Assembly: GCA_025144245.1 (NCBI GenBank)
Contig: JALXXC010000007.1
Coordinates: forward strand, 1-64,000
Reading direction: 5' to 3'
Length of the DNA stretch: 64,000 nt
DNA from: Corynebacterium sp. p3-SID1145
GTDB lineage: Bacteria; Actinomycetota; Actinomycetes; Mycobacteriales; Mycobacteriaceae
The position numbers were made by a program, and so were the translations under genes. Below the pieces are notes generated by a model. It worked only from the letters and a program-made list of their open reading frames with translations, was not told the origin of the DNA and searched no databases. Numbering within the stretch: the first letter of the stretch is position 1; each line of letters opens with the position of its first letter. Shown here one piece after another: positions 35,081 through 44,696 of this stretch.

Positions 35081-36057
35081 TGTTGCTCTCCCTTATCTGC
35101 TCGTTGTGCGTCGTACCGATCGTAAGCAGCGACAATGCGGCCGACAAGCTGGTGGCGCACCACGTCGTTTGCGCCGAATTCCTGGAAGTGGATGTCCTCG
35201 ACGTCCTTGAGGATCCGGCTGGCCACCCGCAACCCCGAGATCACGCCGCGCGGCAGGTCCACCTGCGAAATATCGCCCGTGACCACCATCTTGGAGCCAA
35301 AACCCAAACGAGTGAGGAACATCTTCATCTGCGCCGGGGTGGTGTTCTGCGCCTCGTCGAGAATGACGAATGCGTCGTTCAGCGTTCGTCCGCGCATGTA
35401 CGCGAGCGGCGCCACCTCGATGATGCCGGCCTCCATGAGCTTCGGGATCATCTCCGGGTCGAGCATGTCCCGCAGCGCGTCGTAGAGCGGCCGCAAATAC
35501 GGGTCGATCTTGTCGTTCAGCGTGCCCGGAAGGAATCCGAGCTTCTCCCCCGCCTCCACAGCCGGACGGGTGAGAATGATGCGCTTGACCTCTTTGGCCT
35601 GCAACGCTTGGACCGCTTTCGCCACAGCGAGATATGTCTTGCCGGACCCTGCCGGGCCGATGCCGAAAACAATCGTGTTGTCGTCGATCGCGTCGACGTA
35701 CTCGCGCTGCCCCGCCGTCTTTGGGCGGATGATCTTGCCCCGGCGCGCGACGATCTCCTGGCCGAGGATTTCCGCCACGGATTCGGGCATGTCCGTGGCC
35801 ATGATGCCCACCGCGTGCTTCACCGCGTCGGACGTGATCACGATGCCGCGGCGCGCCATCGCCTCGAGCTCGGAGAGCACCCGCGCCCCGTGTGCGACCT
35901 TGTCCACCGGCCCGCGCAGCATCACGGAGCCGCCGCGGGCGAAGAGGTCGATGCCCAGAATCTCGTTGAGGGCGCGCAGATTCCCGTCGGTGATGCCCAA
36001 AACAGCCTGGGCGAGTTCCGGGTCGAGCTCGTAGGAGCTGGAGACGAGTTCTGCCAT
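35077..36057 (-). CDS. phoH: PhoH-like ATPase
   Basis: 326 residues from ATG 36057 ([12 protein letters not shown]), with GGGTGA upstream; a frame to 36096 exists. Walker [20 protein letters not shown] near residue 140 and Walker [24 protein letters not shown] follow an N-terminal KH-like region. The family is a P-loop RNA-associated ATPase that works with YbeY. Downstream partner ybeY overlaps by 4 bases. Confidence 0.95.
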   Translation of the reverse strand: MAELVSSSYELDPELAQAVLGITDGNLRALNEILGIDLFARGGSVMLRGPVDKVAHGARVLSELEAMARRGIVITSDAVKHAVGIMATDMPESVAEILGQEIVARRGKIIRPKTAGQREYVDAIDDNTIVFGIGPAGSGKTYLAVAKAVQALQAKEVKRIILTRPAVEAGEKLGFLPGTLNDKIDPYLRPLYDALRDMLDPEMIPKLMEAGIIEVAPLAYMRGRTLNDAFVILDEAQNTTPAQMKMFLTRLGFGSKMVVTGDISQVDLPRGVISGLRVASRILKDVEDIHFQEFGANDVVRHQLVGRIVAAYDRYDAQRADKGEQQ

Positions 36058-36067
36058 GCGGTTCACC

Positions 36068-36772
36068 CTACCAGCGGGAAAGTGCCCCAATGGCACTCAA
36101 TCCCGCGAAGGCCGCGGAAGCCGTGCGCAGGACTTCAGGCCCCAGCTTCACTTTCTGCGCGTCGAGCAGCTCGAGCTCGTCGTCGCCGATTCCACCTTCC
36201 GGGCCGACGATCAAGAACAGCTTGTCGACGCTAAAATCTACCTCTCCGATCTTCGTCTCCGCATCCTCGTGGAGGACCACGGCCGATTCTCCCCGGATCA
36301 GCTCCGCCAGCTGGTTCGTGGTCACCGGCTCGTGCACCTCCGGGATCCACGGCCGCCGCGACTGCTTCGCCGCCTCGCGGGCTGTCGCCCGCCATTTCTC
36401 CACGTTCTTGCCCACCTTTGCGCCCTGCCAGCGGGCGATAGTCCGGTGGGAGACCCAGGGGTAGATCTCGTCGGCCCCGCCCTGCGTGGCCAGGTCGACG
36501 GCGAGCTCCGCCCGCTCGGATTTCGGGATCGCCTGCACCACAATCACAGCCGGCCCCGGCTTCGGCACCTCGGCCACATCCACAACACGCCCGGTCAACT
36601 GGTCCTTCCCGGAAATATCTTCGACTTCGACTTCGGCGACGGTCCCGCGGCCGTCGGAAAGCACAATGTGCTCCCCGACTTGGATGCGCTTGACTGTGAC
36701 GGCGTGCCGCCCCTCCGGCCCGTCCAATCGGCCCGATGCGGGATCCTCGGCGATGAAATAAGGCAGGCTCAT
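36068..36772 (-). CDS. rsmE: 16S rRNA m3U1498 methyltransferase
   Basis: 234 residues of the SPOUT family. N-terminal PUA-like part (GPEGRHAVTVKRIQVGEHIVLSDG) and C-terminal knotted AdoMet site (FLIVGPEGGIGDDELELL, then LRTASAAFAGLSAI). It methylates U1498 of 16S rRNA. The start ATG overlaps the dnaJ stop (TAATG). Confidence 0.95.
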   Translation of the reverse strand: MSLPYFIAEDPASGRLDGPEGRHAVTVKRIQVGEHIVLSDGRGTVAEVEVEDISGKDQLTGRVVDVAEVPKPGPAVIVVQAIPKSERAELAVDLATQGGADEIYPWVSHRTIARWQGAKVGKNVEKWRATAREAAKQSRRPWIPEVHEPVTTNQLAELIRGESAVVLHEDAETKIGEVDFSVDKLFLIVGPEGGIGDDELELLDAQKVKLGPEVLRTASAAFAGLSAIGALSRW

Positions 36773-37899
36773 TAGCGGCGGAAACGGTCGCGGAGACGGG
36801 AGAAGAAGCCCTCGTCGTGGCCCGCTTCTTCTTCGACGTACGAGGAATCCCCGTGCGCGTCGCGCAGCTCTTCCAGGCTGCGGCGCTGCTCCTTGGTCAG
36901 TTCCGTGGGTACGACGACCTGGACGTGCGCGACCATGTCGCCGGTGCCTTCCCGGCGCAGGCGCGGCATGCCCTGGCCGGTAAGCACGAGCTCCTCCTCC
37001 GGCTGCGTGCCGGCCGGAATGTCGATCGTCGTGGTCTCGCCCGCCAAATTCTCCACCTCGACGGTGGTGCCCAGTGCCGCGTCGTACATCGGCACGTTGA
37101 CCTTCAGGTGCAGGTTGTCGCCTTCGCGCACGAACACCGGGTGGGTCTCCGTGTCCACCTCCACGTACAGGTCGCCGGCCGGGCCGCCGCCGTGCCCGAC
37201 CTCACCCTGGCCGGCCATGCGGATTCGCATGCCGCCAACGATGCCCGCCGGAATCTTCACGGCGATATCCCTGCGCGAACGGACACGCCCCTGCCCGCCG
37301 CACTTCTGGCACGGGTCGGTGATGATCTCCCCGAAGCCGGAGCACTTCGGACACGACGTGGTGGTCATGATGTTGCCCAGGAAGGACTGCTGCACCTGCT
37401 GGACCTGGCCCTGGCCGCCGCATTCGTCACAGGTGACCGGCTTGGATTCCGATTCGGAGCCTGTGCCGTGGCAGTGCTCGCACAGCACAGCGGTATCCAC
37501 GGTCACATCCTTGCGGGTGCCGGAATACGCCTCCGCCAACGAAATCGTTGTGCGCAGCAGGGCGTCGTTGCCCGGCTGCACGCGCGAACGCGGACCACGC
37601 CCGCCGCCTGTGTCCCCGAAGAATGCCTCGAAGATGTCCCCGAAACCGAATCCGCCGGTGCCGCCGGCTGGGCCTCCGCCCTGCTCCATCGGGTCGCCGC
37701 CGCGGTCGACGATGCTGCGCTTCTTCGGGTCGAGCAGAACCTCCTGCGCCACGGAGATTTCGCGGAATTTCTCCGCCGCTTCCTCAGTATCGTTAACATC
37801 CGGGTGGTACTTGCGCGCCAGGCGGCGGTACGCCTTCTTGATCTCCGCGTCGGTGGCGCCCTGGTCCACTCCGAGAATGCCGTAATAGTCGCGAGCCAT
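36772..37899 (-). CDS. dnaJ: Chaperone DnaJ (DnaJ2)
   Basis: 375 residues. J-domain with HPD motif ([22 protein letters not shown]), Gly-rich linker ([19 protein letters not shown]), four zinc motifs [24 protein letters not shown] and CQKCGGQG, and the C-terminal substrate-binding domain. It stimulates DnaK. It sits after hrcA (57 bases), the second dnaJ copy in corynebacteria usually being in this hrcA-dnaJ2 operon. Confidence 0.96.
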   Translation of the reverse strand: MARDYYGILGVDQGATDAEIKKAYRRLARKYHPDVNDTEEAAEKFREISVAQEVLLDPKKRSIVDRGGDPMEQGGGPAGGTGGFGFGDIFEAFFGDTGGGRGPRSRVQPGNDALLRTTISLAEAYSGTRKDVTVDTAVLCEHCHGTGSESESKPVTCDECGGQGQVQQVQQSFLGNIMTTTSCPKCSGFGEIITDPCQKCGGQGRVRSRRDIAVKIPAGIVGGMRIRMAGQGEVGHGGGPAGDLYVEVDTETHPVFVREGDNLHLKVNVPMYDAALGTTVEVENLAGETTTIDIPAGTQPEEELVLTGQGMPRLRREGTGDMVAHVQVVVPTELTKEQRRSLEELRDAHGDSSYVEEEAGHDEGFFSRLRDRFRR

Positions 37900-37956
37900 C
37901 TAAAGTCCTTTTCCGCTAAATCTGTTCATCTTCTAATCGTGTGAAAACGCGGGGTG

Positions 37957-38979
37957 TCATCCGCCCTCTTCGCCGAGGATGTGGCTGATGTAGTGGGCCA
38001 CGGCGGCGACCTTCTGCATGGTACCGGGGTAGTCCATGTACGTCGGGCCGAGGACACCCACCCCGCCGAGGGTTTCTCCTGCCGCACCGTAACCGGTGGT
38101 GACGATGCTCGCTTTCGACAGCTCCTCGTCCTCGTTCTCCGCGCCGATGATCACGCTGACGTTTCCCAGTTCCGGCAGATTGGCCAAAAGTTTGAGCACC
38201 ACCACCTGTTCTTCGAGCGCCTCGACAACGCTGAGCAGGTCGGTGGTCATGGGAACCAGGTTCGCGGCCCCCGCGATGAGCACGCGGTCGCTCGGGCTCT
38301 CCACCAGCGTGTCGATCAACACAGCAATGGCCCTGTTCAGCGGCTCGGCGATGGCGGCTGGGGCGTCGTCGGCAAGCAGGGCGAGCGATGTCGACGCATC
38401 CCCCATCGTCTTGCCTGCCAGGGCCCGGTTCAGGAGATCCCGCAGCTGCGTCAGTCCGTCTTCGTCGATCGGGGCGGCCAGCTCCACATTCCGCTGGTCC
38501 ACTCTCCCGTTGTCCGTGATGAGCACGAGCAGCAGGCGCATCGGTGTCAGCGCCACCACCTCGCAGTGCTTCACGCGCGAGACCGCCAGGGTGGGAAGCT
38601 GGACCACAGCCGCCTGCCGCGTGAGCTGCGCCAGCAGGTGCGCCGACCTGCGCATCACGTCCTCGAGGTCGACGGAGGACTCGAGAAAGTCCGAAATCGC
38701 CCGGCGCTCCGGAAGCGACAGGGGCTTGACGTCGTTGATCGCGTCCACAAAGGCGCGGTAGCCCTTCTCGGTGGGCACGCGGCCGGAACTGGCGTGCGGC
38801 TGCGCGATGAAGCCCTCCGCTTCGAGGACGGCCATGTCGTTGCGGATCGTCGCGGAACTGACTTTGAGCTTGTGGCGTTCCACGAGGCGCTTCGAGCCGA
38901 CCGGTTCCTGGGAAGAAATGTAGTCCGCGACGATCGCACGCAGGACTGCTTGCCTGCGTTCGCGCGCGACACCCGCCAT
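37957..38979 (-). CDS. hrcA: Heat-inducible transcription repressor HrcA
   Basis: 340 residues from ATG 38979; the frame opens with GTG 38988 but the ribosome site GGAAGGAG fits 38979. N-terminal winged helix ([50 protein letters not shown]) and C-terminal GAF-like domains. HrcA represses chaperone genes at CIRCE sites when folding is normal. A CIRCE-like element at 38982-39008 overlaps its own ribosome site, indicating self-repression. Confidence 0.95.
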   Translation of the reverse strand: MAGVARERRQAVLRAIVADYISSQEPVGSKRLVERHKLKVSSATIRNDMAVLEAEGFIAQPHASSGRVPTEKGYRAFVDAINDVKPLSLPERRAISDFLESSVDLEDVMRRSAHLLAQLTRQAAVVQLPTLAVSRVKHCEVVALTPMRLLLVLITDNGRVDQRNVELAAPIDEDGLTQLRDLLNRALAGKTMGDASTSLALLADDAPAAIAEPLNRAIAVLIDTLVESPSDRVLIAGAANLVPMTTDLLSVVEALEEQVVVLKLLANLPELGNVSVIIGAENEDEELSKASIVTTGYGAAGETLGGVGVLGPTYMDYPGTMQKVAAVAHYISHILGEEGG

Positions 38980-38981
38980 AC

Positions 38982-39008
38982 TTGGCACTCTCCTTCCTCG
39001 ACTGCTAA
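38982..39008 (-). promoter_or_regulatory. CIRCE-like operator
   Basis: On the minus strand TTAGCAGTC - 9 bases - GAGTGCCAA, against the consensus TTAGCACTC-N9-GAGTGCTAA: one mismatch per arm and the exact spacer. It lies 3 bases before the hrcA ATG and its spacer contains the ribosome site, so HrcA binding should block its own expression. Confidence 0.8.
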
Positions 39009-39029
39009 GTCACGAGTGTAGCGCCCGCG

Positions 39030-40148
39030 TCACTCCGCGGCCAAGATGTCAGTGACCACCCCGTCGATCAGTAATCTTCCAGCGTCGGTCGCGGAAATTC
39101 TCCCGTCTTTCTCCGCCAGCACACCGCCGCGCACGTGCTTATCGACGACCCCCTGCGCCTTTCCACCCACCCACTCCCGCGGGATTCCTTCTTTCAGGCG
39201 CAGCCCCAGCATGATCTGCTCGAAGTGGTGCTCCTCGTCCGTGATGATCTCGCTGCCGCCGACAGGAAGAGCGCCGTCCGCCAGCATCACGTTGTATTTC
39301 TCCGGCCGTTTGACGTTGAAGTACCGGTAGCGGTCCACGTAGCCGTGCGCCCCCGGCCCGGCACCCCACCAGTTGCCGCCGCGCCAGTAGATCAGGTTGT
39401 GCCGGCACTCTCCGCCCGGCTTCGCCCAGTTCGACACCTCGTACCAGCCAAAACCATTTTCCTCGAGCCGTGAAGCAATGATCTCGTACCGGTCCGCGTA
39501 CGTGTCCTCTTCCGGCGCCGGCAACTGCCCTGACCGGATCTTACGCGACATGGCGGTGCCGTCCTCCACGATCAACGAGTAGGCGGAAACGTGGTCCACG
39601 TCCGCGCTGAGCACCGCATCCACCGACGTGCGCACGTCGTCGTCCGTCTCCGTCGGCGTGCCGTAAATTAGGTCCAAGTTCACGTGCTCGAAGCCGGCGC
39701 GTTTCGCCTCTTTGGCCGCCTCCACCGCACGACCCGGGGTGTGCTGGCGGTCGAGCACCTTCAGCACCGGGGGCGATGCCGACTGCATTCCCAGCGACAC
39801 CCGTGTGAATCCCGCTTCTCTGAGGCCCGCGAAATACTCGGGGCTGGTCGACTCCGGGTTCGACTCGGTGGTCACCTCGGCATCTTTGGCCAGGCCGAAT
39901 GTATTCCGGACCCGGTCCAGAATTCTTCCCAGCCCTTCGGCCCCCAACAGGGATGGGGTTCCCCCACCGATGAAGACAGTCTCCGCGGCCACCCCGACCT
40001 TTCCGGCGGCCAGTTCAAGCTCCTTGTCCAGGGAGTCGAGGTAGGCGGAATAGCTCGTTTCGGTCTCCGACGGAGTGTACGTGTTGAAGTCGCAGTAGCC
40101 GCACCGGGTCGCGCAGAACGGGACATGGACGTAGACACCGAAACTCAT
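39030..40148 (-). CDS. hemW: HemW, heme chaperone/radical SAM (coproporphyrinogen III oxidase-like)
   Basis: 372 residues. Radical SAM site PFCATRCGYCDFNTY (CxxxCxxC) near residue 15, with the IFIGGGTPSLL and TTESNPESTSPEYF AdoMet-binding segments. HemN-type C-terminal domain. It lies immediately before hrcA (upstream by strand), the usual hemW-hrcA-dnaJ order. HemW is now thought to insert heme rather than oxidise coproporphyrinogen; the shorter length (no HemN N-terminal extension) supports HemW. It overlaps the upstream unknown gene by 4 bases. Confidence 0.93.
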   Translation of the reverse strand: MSFGVYVHVPFCATRCGYCDFNTYTPSETETSYSAYLDSLDKELELAAGKVGVAAETVFIGGGTPSLLGAEGLGRILDRVRNTFGLAKDAEVTTESNPESTSPEYFAGLREAGFTRVSLGMQSASPPVLKVLDRQHTPGRAVEAAKEAKRAGFEHVNLDLIYGTPTETDDDVRTSVDAVLSADVDHVSAYSLIVEDGTAMSRKIRSGQLPAPEEDTYADRYEIIASRLEENGFGWYEVSNWAKPGGECRHNLIYWRGGNWWGAGPGAHGYVDRYRYFNVKRPEKYNVMLADGALPVGGSEIITDEEHHFEQIMLGLRLKEGIPREWVGGKAQGVVDKHVRGGVLAEKDGRISATDAGRLLIDGVVTDILAAE

Positions 40149-40828
40149 GCGCCGCGGCGCGACCGCTTCGCCGCCACCTTCGCCACAATGGCGTCAACGC
40201 GGGCGCGCTCCTCCAGGAATTTCGGGGGGTTGGATCCGCGCATCGCGCGGGTGAAACCGGGGTGCTCGGCGACCACAGCGTCGAGCCAGCCGTCCACAGC
40301 CGACTCCACCAGCTCGCCGACGCGGGCGTACAAGTGCGGCAGCGACACAGCCGCCAGATTCTGCGCCACCATGTCGGTCTGCTCGAGGGTGTAGTCCACC
40401 ACTTCCCCGAGGTGCTGCACGATCAGGTCTGTGCGCTGCGTGCACACCTCCGTCATGGCCTTCACCGGGGTAGGCGAACTCAGAGGGAACAGCTCGAACA
40501 GCCCCGCCGCATCCAGCGGTTCCGGCTCCGGAAGCCTTTCACTAGCGGGAAGGGCAGCTGAAATCGAGCCGGCCTTCACCCCCGACACCAGCGCCTGCCG
40601 CAGGCCGATCAGCTCGCCGACCACCCGGCGGGCATCGGTGCGTGCGTCATCTACGATCTCGGAGAACTCGGCCAGGCAGTCGTCGGTGAGCTCCCCGTCG
40701 TAATCCGCGACGGCCTCGGCGATGTGCTCGATGTACTCCGCGACCTCGTCTCCGATGTTGTAGACCTCTTGGGTCAATTCGCGGTGGCGCAGCGTCGCGG
40801 CAGTCCGGTGCACACTGGCCCCCTTCAA
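40145..40828 (-). CDS. Hypothetical helical protein
   Basis: 227 residues, predicted mostly helical (VAEYIEHIAEAVADYDGELTD, DYTLEQTDMVAQNLAAVSL), no signal, no membrane segment, one cysteine pair far apart. The basic tail ends AKVAAKRSRRGA. It overlaps hemW by ATGA. It may be a corynebacterial family; I cannot assign a function. It is preceded by a poor ribosome site and follows the damaged acyl-CoA ligase by 11 bases. Confidence 0.7.
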   Translation of the reverse strand: MKGASVHRTAATLRHRELTQEVYNIGDEVAEYIEHIAEAVADYDGELTDDCLAEFSEIVDDARTDARRVVGELIGLRQALVSGVKAGSISAALPASERLPEPEPLDAAGLFELFPLSSPTPVKAMTEVCTQRTDLIVQHLGEVVDYTLEQTDMVAQNLAAVSLPHLYARVGELVESAVDGWLDAVVAEHPGFTRAMRGSNPPKFLEERARVDAIVAKVAAKRSRRGA

Positions 40829-40839
40829 CTCAAGTCCTG

Positions 40840-42657
40840 TTATGGCGTTCGAGCGTTGACTCTAGGCCAGAGTTTCACAGCGTTTTGTACGGCGCGCCGG
40901 GGAGCTACCCGTAAAGCTTCCGTATCTGGTGGCTGAAGGTCCGCAGCACCACCGGCCGCTTCCGTCAGGTCGCGGGGAAGAATGCGGAATTTCTTGATCT
41001 GTTCCGCCCTGCTGACGGATGCGTTCACCCGGTTCACCGCATCTTGCACCTCGCCGCGCAACTCCGGCAGCTTCAACAGTTTGTATGCGGGCAAGTCCAG
41101 CCCACGCGCTTCTTTCCACCGGGACAGCGCATCCTCGGCGAGGGCGATCAGCACCCCGATGAACGGCTTTCCGTCACCGACCACGACAGCCTGGGAGATC
41201 AGCGGATCCTGGCGCAGCATTTCCTCGAGCGGCTGCGGCGCCACATTCTTGCCGCCGGATGTCACCAGGATGTCCTTCTTGCGGCCGGTGATGGTGATGA
41301 ATCCGTTCTCGTCGATTTCGCCGAGATCGCCGGTGTGGAACCAGCCGTCGATAAGCGCTTCTTTTGTTGCTTTCTCGTTCTGCCAGTACCCGACGAAGAT
41401 TCCGTCACCCGAAAAACAGATCTCTCTGTCCTCGGTCGTCTTCGCAGAATAACCGAACATCGGCTTACCCACGGACCCAATTTTTGCGTCGTCCCCGAAA
41501 TTCACGGCGGCCGCCGACGCAGTTTCAGTGAGCCCATACCCCTTGTACACGGGCAGTCCGGCCCCACGGAAAAAATGCCCGAGCGGCACCCCCAGAGCCG
41601 ACCCGCCCGAAATGCCGTACTGCACATTGCCGCCGAGTGCCTCCCGGATCTTCGAGTAGACGAGCTTGTCGAAGATCGTGCGCTTGAGCTTCAAGCTTAT
41701 CGACGGCCGCCCCCTCCCCTCCAGCGCCTTCGAATACTCGATGGCCGTCTTCTCGGCCTCCTTGAAGATGCGGGCACCGATAGCCGAACCGTCCGACGCC
41801 TTCACGTATGCGGCGTTGCGCGCCTTCTCGTACACCCGGGAAACCCCAAGCACCACATCCGGCTGGGCGCGCTGGAATTCCGCGGCGACCGTCTTCACAT
41901 CCGACCAGTGGGTTTGGAGCGTACCCGAAATGGTCGCCAGCAGGTGCACCGAGCGCGCCATGACGTGCGCCAGCGGCAGGTGCGTCACCATCTTTGTGCC
42001 CGGCCCCGCGATCTTGCCGATCGGGTGCTGCTGCAGGCCGCGCACCTGGAAAATCCAGTTCAGGTGGGTGATGATGCAGCCCTTCGAGCGCCCCGTCGTG
42101 CCCGAGGTGTAAACCAGCGAAGCGATGTCGTCGTGCCGGATCGACGCGATTCTTTCGTCCACCACCTCGTCGCCGATGATTTCCCCGGCGCGTTCGAGGT
42201 AGCCGACCGCGTCTTCGTTGAACAGCAGGATCTGCTCCACGGGCGAGTCGGTCAGGTGCGCGAATTTCACACCGTGGTCGCGGGTCTCCCCGATAGCGAA
42301 CCGTGCTCCGGAATCCTCCACGATCCACTGGATCTGGTCCAGCGAACTCGTCGGGTAGATCGCCACCGTCGTCGCCCCGGAGGCCATGATGGCGAAGTCG
42401 ATCAGCGCCCACTCGTAGCGCGCCCCGGACAAAAGCGCGATACGGTCGCCCTTCTCCACCCCGATGGCGATGAGCCCTTTCGCGACTTTCCGCACCTGCG
42501 CGACGAATTCAGCGGCGGTCACGTCCAGCCAGTCGTGCTCGCCGGGGCGGGAAAACAGGACGTTGTCCGGGTCCTTTTCGGCGGTGTCCACCAGGGCGGA
42601 ATAGCAATTCTCGTCCGGGGCGACGGTGAACCCAGCGGGAACAGTGAAAGTGGTCAC
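40840..42657 (-). CDS. Long-chain acyl-CoA/AMP ligase with altered C-terminus
   Basis: 605 residues from GTG 42657. The adenylation core is complete: P-loop YTSGTTGRSKG, GYGLTETASAA, DGWFHTGDLGEIDENGFITITGRKKD. But after FRILPRDLTEAAGG the C-terminus differs from its neighbour at 42717: the block corresponding to NGEITATMKVKRN is missing and the frame then continues wrongly to 40840. In another frame, the conserved end RPVVLRTFSHQIRKLYG is found, stopping at 40905. So a deletion of non-multiple-of-three length removed the C-terminal lysine motif (the A10 lysine of ANL enzymes). The N-terminal reaction may be impaired. Strong hairpin covers its ribosome site. Confidence 0.88.
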   Translation of the reverse strand: MTTFTVPAGFTVAPDENCYSALVDTAEKDPDNVLFSRPGEHDWLDVTAAEFVAQVRKVAKGLIAIGVEKGDRIALLSGARYEWALIDFAIMASGATTVAIYPTSSLDQIQWIVEDSGARFAIGETRDHGVKFAHLTDSPVEQILLFNEDAVGYLERAGEIIGDEVVDERIASIRHDDIASLVYTSGTTGRSKGCIITHLNWIFQVRGLQQHPIGKIAGPGTKMVTHLPLAHVMARSVHLLATISGTLQTHWSDVKTVAAEFQRAQPDVVLGVSRVYEKARNAAYVKASDGSAIGARIFKEAEKTAIEYSKALEGRGRPSISLKLKRTIFDKLVYSKIREALGGNVQYGISGGSALGVPLGHFFRGAGLPVYKGYGLTETASAAAVNFGDDAKIGSVGKPMFGYSAKTTEDREICFSGDGIFVGYWQNEKATKEALIDGWFHTGDLGEIDENGFITITGRKKDILVTSGGKNVAPQPLEEMLRQDPLISQAVVVGDGKPFIGVLIALAEDALSRWKEARGLDLPAYKLLKLPELRGEVQDAVNRVNASVSRAEQIKKFRILPRDLTEAAGGAADLQPPDTEALRVAPRRAVQNAVKLWPRVNARTP

Positions 42658-42661
42658 AAAA

Positions 42662-42707
42662 AGCCTCCTTAGTTTTCAAGTACAAAGTACTTGTTTCTCA
42701 GGAGGCT
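42662..42707 (-). promoter_or_regulatory. Hairpin sequestering the ribosome site of the second acyl-CoA ligase (or terminator)
   Basis: Between the two ligase genes, on the minus strand, AGCCTCCT pairs exactly with AGGAGGCT, the latter being the Shine-Dalgarno of the gene at 42657; inside it CAAGTAC pairs with GTACTTG across a TTT loop. After the stem comes TTTTT, so the same structure reads as a Rho-independent terminator. Inner and outer palindromes could also be a repressor operator. Confidence 0.75.
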
Positions 42708-42716
42708 CGTGCGGTT

Positions 42717-44564
42717 TTAGCGGTAGAGACGCTCGATCTGCTTCGCGTAATTCTCGATGACCACGTTGCGCTTCACCTTCATGGTGGCGGTGATCTCGCC
42801 GTTCTCCTCGCTCAAGTCCTTGGTCAGGATGCGGAACTTCTTGATCTCCTCCGCGTGGCTGACCGTCTTGTTCGCCTCGTTGATCACGTCCTGGACCGCG
42901 GCGCGCAGCTCAGGCGTCTTCACCAGATCCTTCAGCGGGCGCTCGCCCATATTGTTCTGCTTGCGCCAGCGGCTCAGCTCATCTTCGTCAATGGTGACCA
43001 GCACGCCGACGAACGGCTTGCCGTCGCCGACCACCACAGCTTGGGAGATCAGCTTGTCCGAGCGCAGGATGTCCTCGAGCGGGCCCGGGGAAATATTCTT
43101 GCCGCCGGCGGTGACGATCAGGTCCTTCTTGCGGCCGGTGATCCTCACGTAGCCTTCCTCGTCGATTTCGCCCAGATCACCGGTGACGAACCAGCCGTCG
43201 ACAAGAGCTTCCTTCGTTGCTTCCTCGTTGTTCCAGTAGCCCTTGAACACGCCGTCGCCCTTGAAGCAGATCTCGCCATCTTCGTTGATCTTCACCGAGT
43301 AGCCGTTGTTCGGCTTGCCCACCGTGCCGATCTTCGTGCCGCCCGGGTAGTTCACGCATGCGGCCGCCGCGGTCTCCGTCAGACCGTAGCCCTCGTAGAT
43401 CGGGATACCCATACCGCGGAAGAAGTGCAGCAGATCGGTCGAAATCGCCGAGCCTCCGGAGATCGCCAGCGTCGCCTTCCCACCGACCGCGTCGCGGAGC
43501 TTCTTGTACACGAGGCGGTCGAAGACCTTGTGGCGCACCCGGGAGCGCAGCGACAGCCGCTCCCCCGAATCCATCGCCTTGGAGTGCTCGATAGCGACCT
43601 TCTCCGCCTCAAGGAATGTGCGCGCCGCAAAGTCCGACCCTTCCGCCGCCTTGTTGTAGGCGCCATCGCGGACCTTCTCGTAGACACGCGGCACGCCGAG
43701 CAGCATCTCCGGCTCGAAGCGCTGCAGCGCCAGCGTCAAAGTCCGCATGTCCGCCCAGTGCGCCTGGTGGGCACCGCCCATGGAGCTCGCCAGCGCCACC
43801 GAGCGCGCCAGCACGTGCGCCAGCGGAAGGATCGTCATGTAGTGCGTGCCCTGCTTGTCGTTGATCAAGTGGCCGATCGGGTTGGTCAGCAGCGCCTTCG
43901 CCTGAGAGGCCCACACCAAGTGGGTGAGGATGCAGCCCTTCGGCCGGCCCGTGGTGCCCGAGGTGTACACCAGCGAAGCCAGATCATCGTGCTGGATCTT
44001 GGAGATCCGCTCGTCGATCACGGAGTCCTCGACCTCGCGGCCGTCCGTGGTCAACGCGCCCACCGCACCGGTGGCGAAAGACAGGGTGCGCTTCAGCTGG
44101 GTCGGCGAGTCGCGCAGGGGCGCCTTTCCCTCCTCGTTGAGCACCAGGTGGTCGTAGAGGCGGCGGTTCGACTCTGTGTCGGTCAGCGCCAGCTTCGCAC
44201 CGGAGTCCTCCACGATCCACTGCACCTGGTGCTCCGACGACGACGGGTAGACCGGCACACTCGCGGCGCCCGCCGCCCAAATCGCGTAGTCGAGCAACGC
44301 CCACTCGTAGCTGGATTCCCCCATGAGCACCACGCGGTCGCCCTGCTCCACGCCGTTGGCCACGATTCCCTTCGCCACCGCGCGGACCTGGTCGGCGAAT
44401 TCCTTACCGGTAACCTCGATCCACTCACGGCCTTCCGGGCGGGAGAAGAACGTCTGGTCCGGATACTTCTCGCATTGCGCGAGCATCATGGTCAGGCAGT
44501 TGTCCCCCGGCGCCAGCGTGAATTCGGCGGGCTTGGTGAAGACTTTGGATTCTTGTGCAGTCAC
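42717..44564 (-). CDS. Long-chain fatty acid-CoA ligase
   Basis: 615 residues from GTG 44564, with GGAGG 7 bases upstream. A full-length FadD-type adenylating enzyme (acyl-CoA ligase or fatty acyl-AMP ligase): P-loop YTSGTTGRPKG, GYGLTETAAAA, VDGWFVTGDLGEIDEEG, and an intact C-terminus (NGEITATMKVKRNVVIENYAKQIERLY). It activates fatty acids for degradation or for mycolic-acid and lipid synthesis in mycolata; substrate not decidable here. The gene below it is a tandem paralogue. Confidence 0.93.
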   Translation of the reverse strand: MTAQESKVFTKPAEFTLAPGDNCLTMMLAQCEKYPDQTFFSRPEGREWIEVTGKEFADQVRAVAKGIVANGVEQGDRVVLMGESSYEWALLDYAIWAAGAASVPVYPSSSEHQVQWIVEDSGAKLALTDTESNRRLYDHLVLNEEGKAPLRDSPTQLKRTLSFATGAVGALTTDGREVEDSVIDERISKIQHDDLASLVYTSGTTGRPKGCILTHLVWASQAKALLTNPIGHLINDKQGTHYMTILPLAHVLARSVALASSMGGAHQAHWADMRTLTLALQRFEPEMLLGVPRVYEKVRDGAYNKAAEGSDFAARTFLEAEKVAIEHSKAMDSGERLSLRSRVRHKVFDRLVYKKLRDAVGGKATLAISGGSAISTDLLHFFRGMGIPIYEGYGLTETAAAACVNYPGGTKIGTVGKPNNGYSVKINEDGEICFKGDGVFKGYWNNEEATKEALVDGWFVTGDLGEIDEEGYVRITGRKKDLIVTAGGKNISPGPLEDILRSDKLISQAVVVGDGKPFVGVLVTIDEDELSRWRKQNNMGERPLKDLVKTPELRAAVQDVINEANKTVSHAEEIKKFRILTKDLSEENGEITATMKVKRNVVIENYAKQIERLYR

Positions 44565-44670
44565 TGTGAAACCTCCCTCGGTGTGGGCTATCTAACAATG
44601 ACCGTACCCTTGCCCCGTAGCTCACCGCTCACCAGTACCTGCACTTTTGCGCAGGAAATCTGTGGAGGCC

Positions 44671-44691
44671 GTCATTCTTTGGCACAATGAC
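44671..44691. promoter_or_regulatory. Inverted repeat upstream of malQ
   Basis: GTCATT - 9 bases - AATGAC, a perfect 6-base inverted repeat ending 5 bases before the GTG of malQ. It could be an operator or a small hairpin. A second inverted repeat (CCTGC / GCAGG) is at about 44639-44655. Confidence 0.4.
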
Positions 44692-44696
44692 GTGTT

